From assembly GCA_934654625.1 (NCBI GenBank), contig CAKUGM010000001.1, forward strand, positions 1-64,000: 64,000 nt of DNA, given 5' to 3'. Below are positions 44,903 through 56,113 of the stretch, piece by piece. A program made the translations under genes and the position numbers. The notes beneath the pieces are model-generated. The model made no database searches, had not been told where the DNA came from, and saw only the letters and a list, made by a program, of their open reading frames with translations. Source of the DNA: an uncultured Collinsella sp. (lineage in GTDB: Bacteria > Actinomycetota > Coriobacteriia > Coriobacteriales > Coriobacteriaceae). How positions within the stretch are numbered: position 1 is the stretch's first letter; each line of letters starts with the position of its first letter.

Positions 44903-45382
44903 TTAATGAAAGACGAAAACCTTGAGCAAAATGGCTACGACGATGACGATAACCGCTATGAAGATAAGGCGGCGATTGCGCTTGCGTGCGCGCTCGCGAC
45001 GCGAGGTGAAGATTGATTTTCCGGGCTTGGGCGTCTGAAGATAGCGCTCGTAGTGCATGGTGCCATTGCCTGCGCTTCGCCTCGAGTTCTCGCTGTGCGA
45101 AAGTCGCCTGCTGTTTTCATACTCCGTGGGAGAGAGATACTGAGGGTCGCTCGTGGCGGTGCCCATGTGCTTACGTCCGCCGCGCGCCTGCTCAAGGGTC
45201 ACATAGCGCTCGCGAGTGACGTAGTTGGGCTCGACATCATCGATCGGGGCCTGGGTGATATGCGGCGTCTGCCGGTGATAGGGTTCTTTTGCAGAGAGAG
45301 GATCTGACGGCGTTGGCTTACCGGCGGGCATCTCATCGTTTGCCTCGGGGTAGTCGTTCAATCCATCTGCAATGTCGTCCAT
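44903..45382 (-). CDS. Tail-anchored membrane protein
   Basis: The 159-residue protein is polar and disordered for most of its length, with clusters of basic residues before a single C-terminal hydrophobic segment (about residues 139-157: LIFIAVIVIVVAILLKVFVF). This is the topology of a tail-anchored protein with a cytoplasmic domain. Tyr and Thr are frequent (YVTLEQARGG, LSPTEYENS). The family and function are not recognised. Confidence 0.7.
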   Translation of the reverse strand: MDDIADGLNDYPEANDEMPAGKPTPSDPLSAKEPYHRQTPHITQAPIDDVEPNYVTRERYVTLEQARGGRKHMGTATSDPQYLSPTEYENSRRLSHSENSRRSAGNGTMHYERYLQTPKPGKSIFTSRRERARKRNRRLIFIAVIVIVVAILLKVFVFH

Positions 45383-45502
45383 ATCACACCTTACAAAAGC
45401 CCGTATACGCGTACATTCTAGGATTCTGAAACGCCTTCGGCGCTATGCATGAACCAAAAAACGAATTTAACGAATTCCACAATAAGAAACAGTATCTTCA
45501 AT

Positions 45503-45527
45503 AATCTAAGTCTCTCCTACTTAGATT
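45503..45527. promoter_or_regulatory. HAIR-like inverted repeat upstream of hsp20
   Basis: AATCTAAGT-N7-ACTTAGATT is a perfect 9-base inverted repeat with a 7-base spacer. The HspR operator HAIR is CTTGAGT-N7-ACTCAAG, so the AGT-N7-ACT core and spacing agree while the outer bases differ. It lies about 130 bases before the hsp20 start. Confidence 0.5.
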
Positions 45528-45659
45528 TGATGATAGTGTGACGCTTAAAAAATATGAAATAGGTTGTTTAGAACAGAGGTGCGCGGGCATAACAGGAGTG
45601 TTCCAAGAAGCCACGGCCCACATAGATGGTCCGGGCAATTTCAAAAGGAGTGGTTCATT

Positions 45660-46091
45660 ATGGCAAGCATGGTTCCGTATCGTTCTGTTTTCGGTGTTCG
45701 TCCGACCGTCCCCGCTTCGCTGTTCGATGCCTTCGATGACATGATGGATCTGACCACGCCGCTGTCTTCTAAGGCGTTCCCCATCGATGTCGAGGACAAG
45801 GGCGACGGCTATGAGGTCAAGGCCTATTTCACCGGTGTTTCGAAGGATGACATCGACGTCGAGCTTAACGAGGGCCGTCTCTCCATTTCCGTAAACGTTG
45901 AGGATAAGGAAGAGGATAAGGACAAGAACTTCCTGCAGAAGGAGTTTGTCTCCTACAGCGCGACGCGCGGTGTCTATCTGAAGGATGCTTCGGTCGAGGG
46001 CCTTTCCGCAAAGTATGCCGACGGTATCCTGACCGTGACGGTTCCCAAGATCGTCGAGAAGAAGAACGTCACGAAGATTTCCATCGACTAG
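45660..46091 (+). CDS. Small heat shock protein Hsp20
   Basis: The 143-residue protein has an alpha-crystallin domain at about residues 38-140: FPIDVEDKGDGYEVKAYFTGVSKDDIDVEL (key VKAYFTGVSKDDI), GRLSISV, and the C-terminal core motif YADGILTVTVPK. It acts as an ATP-independent holdase in the cytoplasm. The ATG at 45660 has AAAGGAG upstream. A 270-base spacer before it contains an operator-like repeat, and a terminator follows. The C-terminal I-x-I motif is weak (ISID). Confidence 0.93.
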   Translation: MASMVPYRSVFGVRPTVPASLFDAFDDMMDLTTPLSSKAFPIDVEDKGDGYEVKAYFTGVSKDDIDVELNEGRLSISVNVEDKEEDKDKNFLQKEFVSYSATRGVYLKDASVEGLSAKYADGILTVTVPKIVEKKNVTKISID

Positions 46092-46137
46092 TTTCAACGT
46101 TCGTCATAGCAAAGAAACGCGTCCAATCGGCGCGTTC

Positions 46138-46171
46138 GGGGTCCGACTTCCAGGGGGTCGGACCCCTTTTT
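46138..46171 (+). terminator. Terminator of hsp20
   Basis: GGGGTCCGAC and GTCGGACCCC are perfect arms followed by TTTTT. Confidence 0.9.
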
Positions 46172-46186
46172 ATTGCGAGTAACTTG

Positions 46187-47017
46187 CTACCAAACGCTGA
46201 TGGGGCGATTTTGGCCCGCTGCGCGAATATGAACTGTTTCGCCATTCTGGCGCGTGAGGGTTGCCGAGGAACCAAGCTCGTTATCGAGGTTTGCCCCGAT
46301 TGATTCTGCAAGGGCGCGAACAGCGAGGCTGGGACGATTGTTTTCCTGTGAGATGTGCATGGCGATAACATGTTGCGTATGCGGTCCCATGAGGGCTGGA
46401 AGAGCCTCTGCCGCCTGTTGATTTGACAAGTGGCCCGTTGACGAGATGATGCGGTCCTGTAAAAACCGGGGATAGGATCCGCAACGAAGCATCGGAACAT
46501 CGTGGTTGCTCTCGATAGCCAGGATGCGGGCGTCGGGCAGCGTGGATTCGGCTCCTTCGGTGATAATTCCCGTATCGGTGACGTATCCGACGGAATCCTC
46601 CTCATAAGAAAAGCGAAACCCCATGGGGCTCGCTACATCATGCGAGGTTGAAAAGGTGTCGATGCGCATCCCCGCTATAACGATTGCGCATCCGGGCTCG
46701 ATAGGGGTAAAGGGGAGCTCTTCGAGTGCGGGTTTAGCGTGTTGCGTTTGAGAACTGCAGAACATGGGTCCCGACCAGTTTTTACACCAGACGGCGAGCC
46801 CTTTGATATGGTCGGAATGCTCGTGGGTGAGCACAAGCGCTTTGACATCTTCAACGCATAACTCAAGCTCGTGCATGCGCTTGAGCACCTCGCGCCGCGA
46901 AATGCCATCATCGATCATAACGAGACCTTGTGGTCCTTCGACAAGCGCGCAGTTACCCTTCGATCCCGAGCCGAGGATATGAAGGTGGAGAGGGTGATTG
47001 TTGCCACGAGAATCCAA
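46187..47017 (-). CDS. Metallo-beta-lactamase fold hydrolase (WalJ/YycJ-like)
   Basis: The 276-residue protein has the MBL fold metal motif LTHEHSDHIKGL near residues 63-74 and begins LHILGSGSKGNCALVEG, as in the WalJ/YycJ group. Later metal ligands are probable in FSTSHDV, YVTDTG and MHIS. The start appears to be TTG at 47017 with GGGAG upstream. No ATG occurs before residue 34. It is divergent from tilS with a 55-base shared promoter region. WalJ homologues affect DNA repair and cell-wall coordination; the role here is inferred. Confidence 0.85.
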   Translation of the reverse strand: MDSRGNNHPLHLHILGSGSKGNCALVEGPQGLVMIDDGISRREVLKRMHELELCVEDVKALVLTHEHSDHIKGLAVWCKNWSGPMFCSSQTQHAKPALEELPFTPIEPGCAIVIAGMRIDTFSTSHDVASPMGFRFSYEEDSVGYVTDTGIITEGAESTLPDARILAIESNHDVPMLRCGSYPRFLQDRIISSTGHLSNQQAAEALPALMGPHTQHVIAMHISQENNRPSLAVRALAESIGANLDNELGSSATLTRQNGETVHIRAAGQNRPISVW

Positions 47018-47072
47018 GAAGCTCCCAGGCCTTCCAAAAGATACAATGTGTGCGGTTCCAAGGAGGTTTTTG

Positions 47073-48614
47073 ATGCCAACGGTGTCTCAGCACTATAACC
47101 TGACAACGGGCGATGCGTCGGCTTTAGCATCGGATGCTCCCCTGCGCATCGCTGCGCCTGTAGTGCTCATGGTATCAGGTGGTGCGGACTCGACGGCTCT
47201 TCTTTTAATGGCGTGCTCCTCGCGTCTGGATATCGCGGACGGCCGCGGTTGCGCCCCCATCGCTCGCGAGCGTTTGCATGTGCTGCATGTCAATCATCAT
47301 CTGCGAGGGGCGGCGTCGGACGGCGACGAGATGTTCGTCCGCGACCTGTGCGAGCGTTTTGGTCTGCCGCTTTGTGTCGAGCATGCTTCTTTCGAACATC
47401 TTGAGGGGCAAAACCTCGAAGCGGCAGCGCGGGAGGTTCGCTATGCTGCAGCGAAGCGTTACGTACGTGACCTTTGCCGCGAGGCGGGTGTTCCTCGCTC
47501 ATGTGCGCGTATTCTCACGGCGCACACGGCGAGCGACCGCGCCGAGACGTTCTTCATGAATGCTATCAAAGGCTCGGGCCCGGCGGGGCTATCGAGCATT
47601 CCGCGCCGACGCAACATCGTCGTGAGACCCTTGATTGATAAGACCCATGACGAGCTTTGCGAATATTTACGGTGCGCCAACCAGCCCTGGCGTGAGGACG
47701 AAAGCAATAACGATACATCGTACCTGCGCAACTTCGTTCGTCACAACGTGATGCCACTTGCGCTCGAGCGCAACGGGAACATTGCATCAACTATTGGCTC
47801 TACCTGCGATATCTTGGGCGATGAAGATGCCTTTCTGTCCCAGCTTGCCTCAACGGCGCTTCGTTCATGCATCCGCCGTCAGCAAGAGGGGCTTGTGGTT
47901 CTCGACGGCGACCGCCTGGCGGCTGCGGAGGTGGCGATCGCGCGTCGCATGATTCGTCTTGCGGTTCGCATGATCGATTCCGAGGCGCGTCTCGAGATGC
48001 GTCACGTCGAGGCGGTTCTTTCCTGCGTCGCGGCTCGCACAGGATCGCGTACGCTGCCGGGCGGTATCGATGCGCGCATGGAGTTCGGTGCCCTGTCGCT
48101 GCGCACGTCGGTTGCGCGCGAAGCAGCCCCGGTGGGATGGCTGAACGTGCCGGGGACGATGGCTTGCGCCAATGGCTGCATACTCGAGGCGACGGTTGTC
48201 GAATTGCCCGCTGTGATCGATTTCAACGAGGCGATTCGCACTGCGGCGCAAGACCCCGATGGCTTCCCGGTCCTTCTCGCCGATGCCGAGGCACTCGGGT
48301 ATGGCCCTGCCGACGCGGCGTCTCTTGCGGGCAAGCGCGCTCCGTTCCCGTCGAGCCGCGTGAAGGTGTGGGTTGATTCTGCCGTCGCGGGGGATGTGAT
48401 GTGCCCGCTGGGTATGCATGGGCGCTCAAAGAAGGTTTCGGACATCCTCAACGAGGCGAAAATTCCCGTTTCCGACCGCGCAGCCGTACCCGTTGTTCGC
48501 ACAGCACCCGCTTGCTCGATCGTATGGATTGCCGGAGTGCGTGCCGACGATCGCTTCAAATGTACCTCCGCCACCCGCTATGCCGTGAAAATCGTGCTAA
48601 AGCGGATGGAGTAA
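47073..48614 (+). CDS. tilS: tRNA(Ile)-lysidine synthase
   Basis: The 513-residue N-type ATP pyrophosphatase converts C34 of tRNA-Ile(CAU) to lysidine, so that it reads AUA. The PP-loop is MVSGGADSTALLLMA near residues 32-46, and ILTAHTASDRAETFFMNAIKGSG (key HTASDRAET) is typical. The C-terminal TilS domain follows. The ATG at 47073 has AAGGAGG upstream. It is in the common order tilS-hpt-ftsH, although 172 bases separate it from hpt. Confidence 0.93.
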   Translation: MPTVSQHYNLTTGDASALASDAPLRIAAPVVLMVSGGADSTALLLMACSSRLDIADGRGCAPIARERLHVLHVNHHLRGAASDGDEMFVRDLCERFGLPLCVEHASFEHLEGQNLEAAAREVRYAAAKRYVRDLCREAGVPRSCARILTAHTASDRAETFFMNAIKGSGPAGLSSIPRRRNIVVRPLIDKTHDELCEYLRCANQPWREDESNNDTSYLRNFVRHNVMPLALERNGNIASTIGSTCDILGDEDAFLSQLASTALRSCIRRQQEGLVVLDGDRLAAAEVAIARRMIRLAVRMIDSEARLEMRHVEAVLSCVAARTGSRTLPGGIDARMEFGALSLRTSVAREAAPVGWLNVPGTMACANGCILEATVVELPAVIDFNEAIRTAAQDPDGFPVLLADAEALGYGPADAASLAGKRAPFPSSRVKVWVDSAVAGDVMCPLGMHGRSKKVSDILNEAKIPVSDRAAVPVVRTAPACSIVWIAGVRADDRFKCTSATRYAVKIVLKRME

Positions 48615-48786
48615 CATAAGCAGTGGCACATCAATATGTGTCTTACGCGTGGCTGTGCACCAGAGGGAAACTCCGTCTGGTATGCCTGCGTTAACTGCGC
48701 GTAAAATGGACGTTCGTCGTTCGCATGTGAACAAACATGCGTCTTGATGGATGTTCCTAGGGATTCACGAGCCAGAAAGGACCGTC

Positions 48787-49335
48787 ATGGAAGCCATGCA
48801 TCCCGATGTCGATCACATTCTTTTCACCGAGGAAGAAATCGCCGCAATGGTGAAGCGCGTCGGTGCGCAGATCAGCGAGGACTACAAGGGTAAGGACCTC
48901 GTTCTTATCGCCGTCCTTCGCGGTGCCGTCGTGTTTATGGGCGACCTCATGCGTGCCATCGACTGCCCGCTCGCTATCGATTTTATGGCCGTGTCGAGCT
49001 ACGGCGACGGCGCCAAGTCTTCGGGTATCGTCCGTATCGTCAAGGATCTCGATATCGACATCAAGGGTCGCGATGTGCTTATCGTCGAGGACATTCTCGA
49101 CTCCGGCATCACCCTCAAGTATCTGATCAAGAACCTGTCGAGCCGTCAGCCGGCCTCCATCGAGGTCGCCACCTTCCTTTGGAAGGATATCGAGGGCAAG
49201 CAGGCAGCTGTCGATCCCAAGTATGTGTGCACGCACTGCCCGGACGATTTCGTGGTGGGCTATGGCTTGGATTATGCTCAGCGCTATCGCAATCTCCCGT
49301 ACGTAGGTGTGCTCAAACCGGAGGTTTACTCGTAA
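48787..49335 (+). CDS. hpt: Hypoxanthine phosphoribosyltransferase
   Basis: The 182-residue purine salvage enzyme makes IMP and GMP from free bases and PRPP. The PRPP loop is [14 protein letters not shown] near residues 99-112. [15 protein letters not shown] and the C-terminal [21 protein letters not shown] (key [14 protein letters not shown]) complete the family pattern. The ATG at 48787 has AAAGGA upstream. The stop is one base before the ftsH start, so they are cotranscribed. Confidence 0.96.
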   Translation: MEAMHPDVDHILFTEEEIAAMVKRVGAQISEDYKGKDLVLIAVLRGAVVFMGDLMRAIDCPLAIDFMAVSSYGDGAKSSGIVRIVKDLDIDIKGRDVLIVEDILDSGITLKYLIKNLSSRQPASIEVATFLWKDIEGKQAAVDPKYVCTHCPDDFVVGYGLDYAQRYRNLPYVGVLKPEVYS

Positions 49336-49336
49336 T

Positions 49337-51556
<2,220 letters not shown>

Positions 51557-51577
51557 CGCATCCATCGTTTGCAAAAC

Positions 51578-51606
51578 ATGCCCACCGACAGGTTGTCGGT
51601 GGGCAT
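51578..51606 (+). terminator. Terminator of ftsH
   Basis: ATGCCCACCGACA and TGTCGGTGGGCAT are perfect arms with loop GGT, followed by TTCTCT. Confidence 0.8.
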
Positions 51607-51708
51607 TTCTCTATCTCGATAAACGAGGATGCTTTACTTCAATAAAGCGCGTACAATGACCGCATGCAGAACCGCGATGCTTCACGCCATCGCTCGAAAG
51701 GGGACCAT

Positions 51709-52902
51709 ATGATTAACGAGACCATGTATGCACGTGGGGCCGAAAGCTCGATCATTCGCGAGATCTTCTCTTATGGATTGGAGCGTAAGGCGCAGATCGG
51801 TGCCGAGAACGTCTTCGATTTTTCGCTGGGAAACCCGAGTGTTCCTGCGCCTGCCGCAGTTAACGAGTCGATCAAGAAGTCTCTTGAGCTTCCGAGCGAA
51901 CAGGTGCATGGTTACACTCCCGCTCCCGGCCTGCCGGCGTGCCGCGCTGCGGTGGCGGAGTCTTTGAATCGTCGCTTTGGTACCTCGTATGCGGGCAAGG
52001 ACGTGTTCATGACGGTTGGTGCCGCCGCGTCGCTCACCTGCACGCTTACCGCTATCACCAATCCTGGCGATGAGGTTATCGTCATCGCTCCGTATTTTCC
52101 CGAATATCGCGTGTGGATCGAGAAGGCTGGCTGCACCTGTGTCGAGGTGCTTGCAGACGAGGAGACCTTCCAGATAAACGTCGGCAATGTCGCGCGCGCC
52201 ATTACGGATAAGACCGCTGCCATCATCATCGATTCGCCCAATAACCCCACCGGTGCGGTGTATACGCGCGACACGCTCGAGCACCTGACGAACATTTTGC
52301 GTGAGGAGAACAAGAAGCGCGATCCCCAAAACCCGATTTACCTCATCTCGGACGAGCCGTATCGCGAGATCGTCTATGGCGCCGAGGTTCCCTGGGTACC
52401 CTCGCTCTACGAGTACACCATCGTTTGCTACTCGTATTCCAAATCGCTCTCGCTGCCGGGCGAGCGCGTGGGCTGGGTGCTTGTTCCCAACACGATGCCT
52501 CAAGCCGACCGTGTGATGCCGGCAGTGGCGGGTGCTGCCCGCACGCTCGGATTTGTGTGCGCGCCGGCGATTTTCCAGCGCGTCGTGATGGATTGCATCG
52601 ACGAGCCGAGCGACGTGGACGCCTATGCCCGCAATCGCGAGGCTCTTACCGGTGCGCTTGGCGAGTACGGATATACCTATGTCGAGCCCGACGGTGCCTT
52701 TTACCTGTGGGTCAAGGCTCTCGAGCCGGACGCCGAGGCGTTTTGCGAGCGCGCGAAGAAGTATGAGCTGCTGGCAGTTCCCTCCAACAGCTTTGGCGTA
52801 CCTGGCTGGTTCCGCTTGGGCTACTGCGTGAGCTATAAGACAATCCAAAACTCCCTGCCGGCGTGGAAGGCTCTTGCCGAGGAGTATCGCGCGGTAGAAT
52901 AG
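51709..52902 (+). CDS. PLP-dependent class I/II aminotransferase
   Basis: The 397-residue fold-type I aminotransferase has the PLP lysine in CYSYSKSLSLPGERVGW near residue 246. IDSPNNPTGAVY holds the conserved Asn that contacts PLP, and ISDEPYREIVY holds the cofactor Asp/Tyr. The N-terminal phrase FDFSLGNPSVPAPAAV is that of aspartate/alanine-type enzymes. The substrate cannot be named. The ATG at 51709 has AAGGGGA upstream. It is followed 60 bases later by the PHP gene. Confidence 0.9.
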   Translation: MINETMYARGAESSIIREIFSYGLERKAQIGAENVFDFSLGNPSVPAPAAVNESIKKSLELPSEQVHGYTPAPGLPACRAAVAESLNRRFGTSYAGKDVFMTVGAAASLTCTLTAITNPGDEVIVIAPYFPEYRVWIEKAGCTCVEVLADEETFQINVGNVARAITDKTAAIIIDSPNNPTGAVYTRDTLEHLTNILREENKKRDPQNPIYLISDEPYREIVYGAEVPWVPSLYEYTIVCYSYSKSLSLPGERVGWVLVPNTMPQADRVMPAVAGAARTLGFVCAPAIFQRVVMDCIDEPSDVDAYARNREALTGALGEYGYTYVEPDGAFYLWVKALEPDAEAFCERAKKYELLAVPSNSFGVPGWFRLGYCVSYKTIQNSLPAWKALAEEYRAVE

Positions 52903-52965
52903 GCTCATATCGGGCTTTGTGCTGCCTGATAGACAAGAGTGAGTTTTTGCGAACAGGGGTGCTGC

Positions 52966-53790
52966 ATGCCATATTCCATTAAAGGTGATATCCATACTCA
53001 TACGTTGTCTTCGCGTCATGCGTATTCGACCATTACCGAGAATGTGGCGGCAGCGCGTTCGCGTGGCCTCGAAGTGCTTGGCTCCGCCGACCACTATTCG
53101 AGCATGATTTCGCCAACGGCGCATGTTCGCGACTATCAGTTCTTTATCAATCAGGGTGTTTGGCCGCGCATGTGGGACGGCGTCATGGTGCTGCGCGGCG
53201 CCGAAGCCGACATTCTCACGCTCGATGGCGGGCTGTTCGGTCAGGATATCGTCTGCCCGGAAAACATCGTCGGCAGGAAGCTCAAGGGCGAGCAGACCCT
53301 CTTTGAATTCACGACGAAAGGTCTCGACTATCTGGTGGCGAGTATCCACTACGACGAGTTCGCAAAGGACGCGACGCTCGCACAGGCAACCCAGATGTAT
53401 CTGAATGTTCTTGAAAACCCCAAGGTGTTCGTTTTGGGTCATACCGGTAGGTCCGGGGTTCCCTACGATATCGACGAGGTGGTCCTTGCCGCCAAGGAGA
53501 AGCACAAACTCATCGAGATCAATGAGCATAGCTTCGATGGCAGCCCCCATGGCTCATGCGACGATACATGTAAAAAGATTGCCGAGCGCTGCGCCGAGCT
53601 CGGATGCGGCATCACCGTTTCTACCGATGCACACATCTCGCTCGATATCGGCGTATTCCCGCGCGCCATCTCGCTTCTCGAGGAGATTCACTTCCCCGAG
53701 GAGCTCATCATGAATCGCGACCGCAAGACGCTTGTGGGCGAAATGGCCGCGGCGGGTGTATGTGATTTGACGAGCTATCTTGAAGAGTAA
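52966..53790 (+). CDS. PHP-domain phosphatase (YcdX-like)
   Basis: The 274-residue PHP-family protein has metal-binding motifs in order: DIHTHTLSSRHAYST near the N terminus, GSADHYS, RGAEADI, ASIHYDEF, GHTGRSG, EINEHSF and VSTDAHIS. This is the pattern of YcdX-like phosphatases with a trinuclear metal site. The substrate is unknown. I chose the ATG at 52966 over the GTG at 52939 because it has AGGGG close by and starts the conserved part at once. Confidence 0.9.
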   Translation: MPYSIKGDIHTHTLSSRHAYSTITENVAAARSRGLEVLGSADHYSSMISPTAHVRDYQFFINQGVWPRMWDGVMVLRGAEADILTLDGGLFGQDIVCPENIVGRKLKGEQTLFEFTTKGLDYLVASIHYDEFAKDATLAQATQMYLNVLENPKVFVLGHTGRSGVPYDIDEVVLAAKEKHKLIEINEHSFDGSPHGSCDDTCKKIAERCAELGCGITVSTDAHISLDIGVFPRAISLLEEIHFPEELIMNRDRKTLVGEMAAAGVCDLTSYLEE

Positions 53791-53829
53791 CCGCCGCGTC
53801 CCGGTGTGTCCGACAATCGCCCTATGAAC

Positions 53830-53866
53830 AAAACCCTGGCAGCTCATCTTGAACTGCCAGGGTTTT
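53830..53866. terminator. Bidirectional terminator
   Basis: AAAACCCTGGCAG and CTGCCAGGGTTTT are perfect arms between the convergent PHP gene and rlmD. The right arm reaches the rlmD stop codon. Confidence 0.85.
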
Positions 53867-55133
53867 ATCGGGTAAGGACCGCTACCGTCTCTACATGGCT
53901 GGTGTGGGGGAACATGTCGACTGGTGTCATGCGAATCATGCGATAGCCGCCTTGCGCAAAAAGGCGCAGGTCGCGTTCCTGCGCATAGGGATTGCAGCTG
54001 ATATAGACGATACGTCGCGGCGCCATGGCACAAGCCGCCTCGATAAAGGCAGGCGTGGACCCGGCGCGCGGCGGGTCGAGCGCGAGGACATCAACGTGCT
54101 CGCCGCGTCGCGCCGCGTGCTGCAGATATTCCGTAGCGTCGGCTTCGATAAAGCGCGCACGGTCGCACAGGTCGTTGACCTCGGCGTTTCGTGCGGCATC
54201 GCGCACACCGAAGTGGTTGCGCTCGATGCCGAGGAGCGTGATGTCGATGCCTGCTGCCCTTGCTTCTGCGGCAGCGCACATGCCGATGGTGCCGCTTCCG
54301 CAATAGGCATCCAGCAGGACGTCGCCGTCTTGAAGGTCCATACCGTCGATAGCGAGCTGGTAGAGCAGCTCGGTTTGCTCGGGGTTCGTTTGGTAGAACG
54401 CCGTGGGTGAAATCTCGAATGTGCATGAGAGCAGGCGGTCGCGCATGCGTGCACGGCCGGCGAGAATGTGCGATTCGCCACCCAAGATGGCGTTGGTCAT
54501 CTTGGGATTGATGTTTTGCGCCACCGTCGTGATGCGCTCATCGATATTTTGGAGCGCGGTGATGAACTGTCGATAGTGCGGCATGCGGCGCTCACGGGTG
54601 ACGATGGTGAGCATCACCTCGTCGGTGTGGTAACCCATGCGCACGATAGCGTAGCGCAACAGGCCGCGGCAACGGTCTTCCTCGTACGCGGGGATATGAC
54701 AGGCCTCGGCTGCACGCGCAACACCGTTGAGGATGGCACGCGCGCCGGGAGCTTCGACACAGCAATCAGGGACCCCAACGATTCGATGAGTGCCGCGCGC
54801 AAAGAAGCCCGAGGCGATATGGCCCTTTTCGTCGGGGGCAAACGGAGACGCCGCCTTATGGCGAAAGCCGCGCGGCGCGGCGATCTTGCCGGTGTCTCCT
54901 GCGGTTGCGCCCATGCCGCGCACGGCCTCGACGCTGCAGTCGAGATTTTGCTCGGCGATAAGCGGACCAAAGAGATCCTCCATGGCGTGCTGCTTGCGCG
55001 TGAGCTGCTTACGGTAGGGAAGGTTGAGCCATTCGCAGCCTCCGCAGGCTCGCATAACGGGGCAGGGGCCCTCGCAAGTGCTCTTGGAGGTCGCGCGGTC
55101 GTGCGTGTCGGTGTACGGGAGGCGTCGGTTCAT
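53865..55133 (-). CDS. 23S rRNA (uracil-5-)-methyltransferase RlmD/RumA family
   Basis: The 422-residue SAM-dependent RNA m5U methyltransferase has an N-terminal Fe-S motif CPVMRACGGCEW. SAM-binding residues are in LLDAYCGSGTIGM near residue 282, PPRAG follows, and the catalytic Cys is in YISCNP near residue 380. A TRAM domain is lacking or very short at the N terminus. The exact target uridine cannot be told from sequence. It is a single gene on the minus strand and diverges from the fatty-acid cluster. Confidence 0.9.
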   Translation of the reverse strand: MNRRLPYTDTHDRATSKSTCEGPCPVMRACGGCEWLNLPYRKQLTRKQHAMEDLFGPLIAEQNLDCSVEAVRGMGATAGDTGKIAAPRGFRHKAASPFAPDEKGHIASGFFARGTHRIVGVPDCCVEAPGARAILNGVARAAEACHIPAYEEDRCRGLLRYAIVRMGYHTDEVMLTIVTRERRMPHYRQFITALQNIDERITTVAQNINPKMTNAILGGESHILAGRARMRDRLLSCTFEISPTAFYQTNPEQTELLYQLAIDGMDLQDGDVLLDAYCGSGTIGMCAAAEARAAGIDITLLGIERNHFGVRDAARNAEVNDLCDRARFIEADATEYLQHAARRGEHVDVLALDPPRAGSTPAFIEAACAMAPRRIVYISCNPYAQERDLRLFAQGGYRMIRMTPVDMFPHTSHVETVAVLTR

Positions 55134-55318
55134 GCGGGTCTTTCGTTAGGCGTTGCGGACACGCCTATTGTAAGGGCGCAGCTCGCGCATATGCGGCTCG
55201 TGCCATGGTCTTGCTCGTAAACCTACATTTAAGGTGTGGCGCCAGCCCGTGTTGCTTCAGTGATAGATAAACGACACCCTATGCATTTGTGTCGTTGATA
55301 TGAATGAACGTTGACCTA

Positions 55319-55362
55319 TTAACAACTCAAATTACTTAACTAAAATACTTGAACTACTTACC
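55319..55362 (+). promoter_or_regulatory. Promoter and repeated operator-like motif of the fatty acid cluster
   Basis: TTAACA (55319-55324), 16 bases, TAAAAT (55341-55346) can serve as promoter. Over and just after the -10 lie three related words, TACTTAAC (55333), TACTTGAAC (55346) and TACTTACC (55355), a likely regulator site. Further up, ACGACAC and GTGTCGT form an inverted repeat around 55271-55295. Confidence 0.45.
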
Positions 55363-55400
55363 AACGCCAACGCGCCAAATGGCGCCGAAGGGACAAAACC

Positions 55401-55631
55401 ATGCTGTTTGATGATGTGCGCGACGTGATTGTAGAGACCGTTGGCTGCGAGGCCGCCGCTGTTACCCCCGAGGCTCGTCTTAACGAGGACCTCGGCGCTG
55501 ATTCCCTTGCCGCCATGGAGCTCATCATGGCGCTGGAGGAGAAGCTCGACATCGAGATCGACGACGCGGAGCTCGATCAGTTCAAGACCGTGAACGACCT
55601 TGTTTCCTATCTGGAGACCAAGGTCCAGTAA
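55401..55631 (+). CDS. acpP: Acyl carrier protein
   Basis: The 76-residue acidic protein carries growing acyl chains. The phosphopantetheine attachment serine is S35 in LGADSLAAMELIMALEE (key GADSLAAME). It begins the cluster acpP-accB-accC-accD-accA-fabH-fabK-fabD-fabG-fabF. AAGGGAC precedes the ATG. All ten genes run the same way with short gaps or overlaps, consistent with one operon. Confidence 0.97.
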   Translation: MLFDDVRDVIVETVGCEAAAVTPEARLNEDLGADSLAAMELIMALEEKLDIEIDDAELDQFKTVNDLVSYLETKVQ

Positions 55632-55660
55632 CGCTGGCCGCTCACAGGGAGATGGTGCAC

Positions 55661-56101
55661 GTGGGAATGAAGAACCAAGACGTCTATGACCTGATGGACC
55701 GTTTTGAAAAGAGCGGTATCGCACGCATGAAGTTCGAGAGCGGCGATACCTCGCTTGAGCTTGAGAAGACGGTTGCCGTATCCGCTGCGGTCGCGGCCGC
55801 TCCTGTGGCTCAGGTGGCAGCTCCGGCGTCCGTTGACGCTTCTGTCCAGGAGGCGGATCCCGGTCTCTGCATCAAGGCGCCGATGGTCGGTACCTTCTAC
55901 GTCGCATCCTCTCCGGACGCCCAGCCGTACGTGAGCCCCGGCGATGCCGTGCGCGCAGGCGACACGGTGTGCATGCTCGAGGCCATGAAGATGATGAGCG
56001 AGGTCTCGGCTCCTTGCGATTGCGTGATTGAAGAGGTGCTGGTTGCAGATGGCGAGCTTGTATCGTTCGACCAGCCTTTGATTCGCTATCGAGAGAACTA
56101 G
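55661..56101 (+). CDS. accB: Biotin carboxyl carrier protein of acetyl-CoA carboxylase
   Basis: The roughly 146-residue protein has an N-terminal helical region, an Ala/Val/Pro-rich linker (about residues 45-65) and a biotinyl domain with the modified Lys in CMLEAMKMMSEV. The biotinyl 'thumb' APMVGTFYVASSPDAQPYV is present. I chose the GTG at 55661, nine bases after AGGGAG. ATG codons at 55652 and 55667 are alternatives. It is the substrate of AccC and of the AccAD transferase encoded next. Confidence 0.95.
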   Translation: MGMKNQDVYDLMDRFEKSGIARMKFESGDTSLELEKTVAVSAAVAAAPVAQVAAPASVDASVQEADPGLCIKAPMVGTFYVASSPDAQPYVSPGDAVRAGDTVCMLEAMKMMSEVSAPCDCVIEEVLVADGELVSFDQPLIRYREN

Positions 56102-56113
56102 GCTAGGCGCCCT

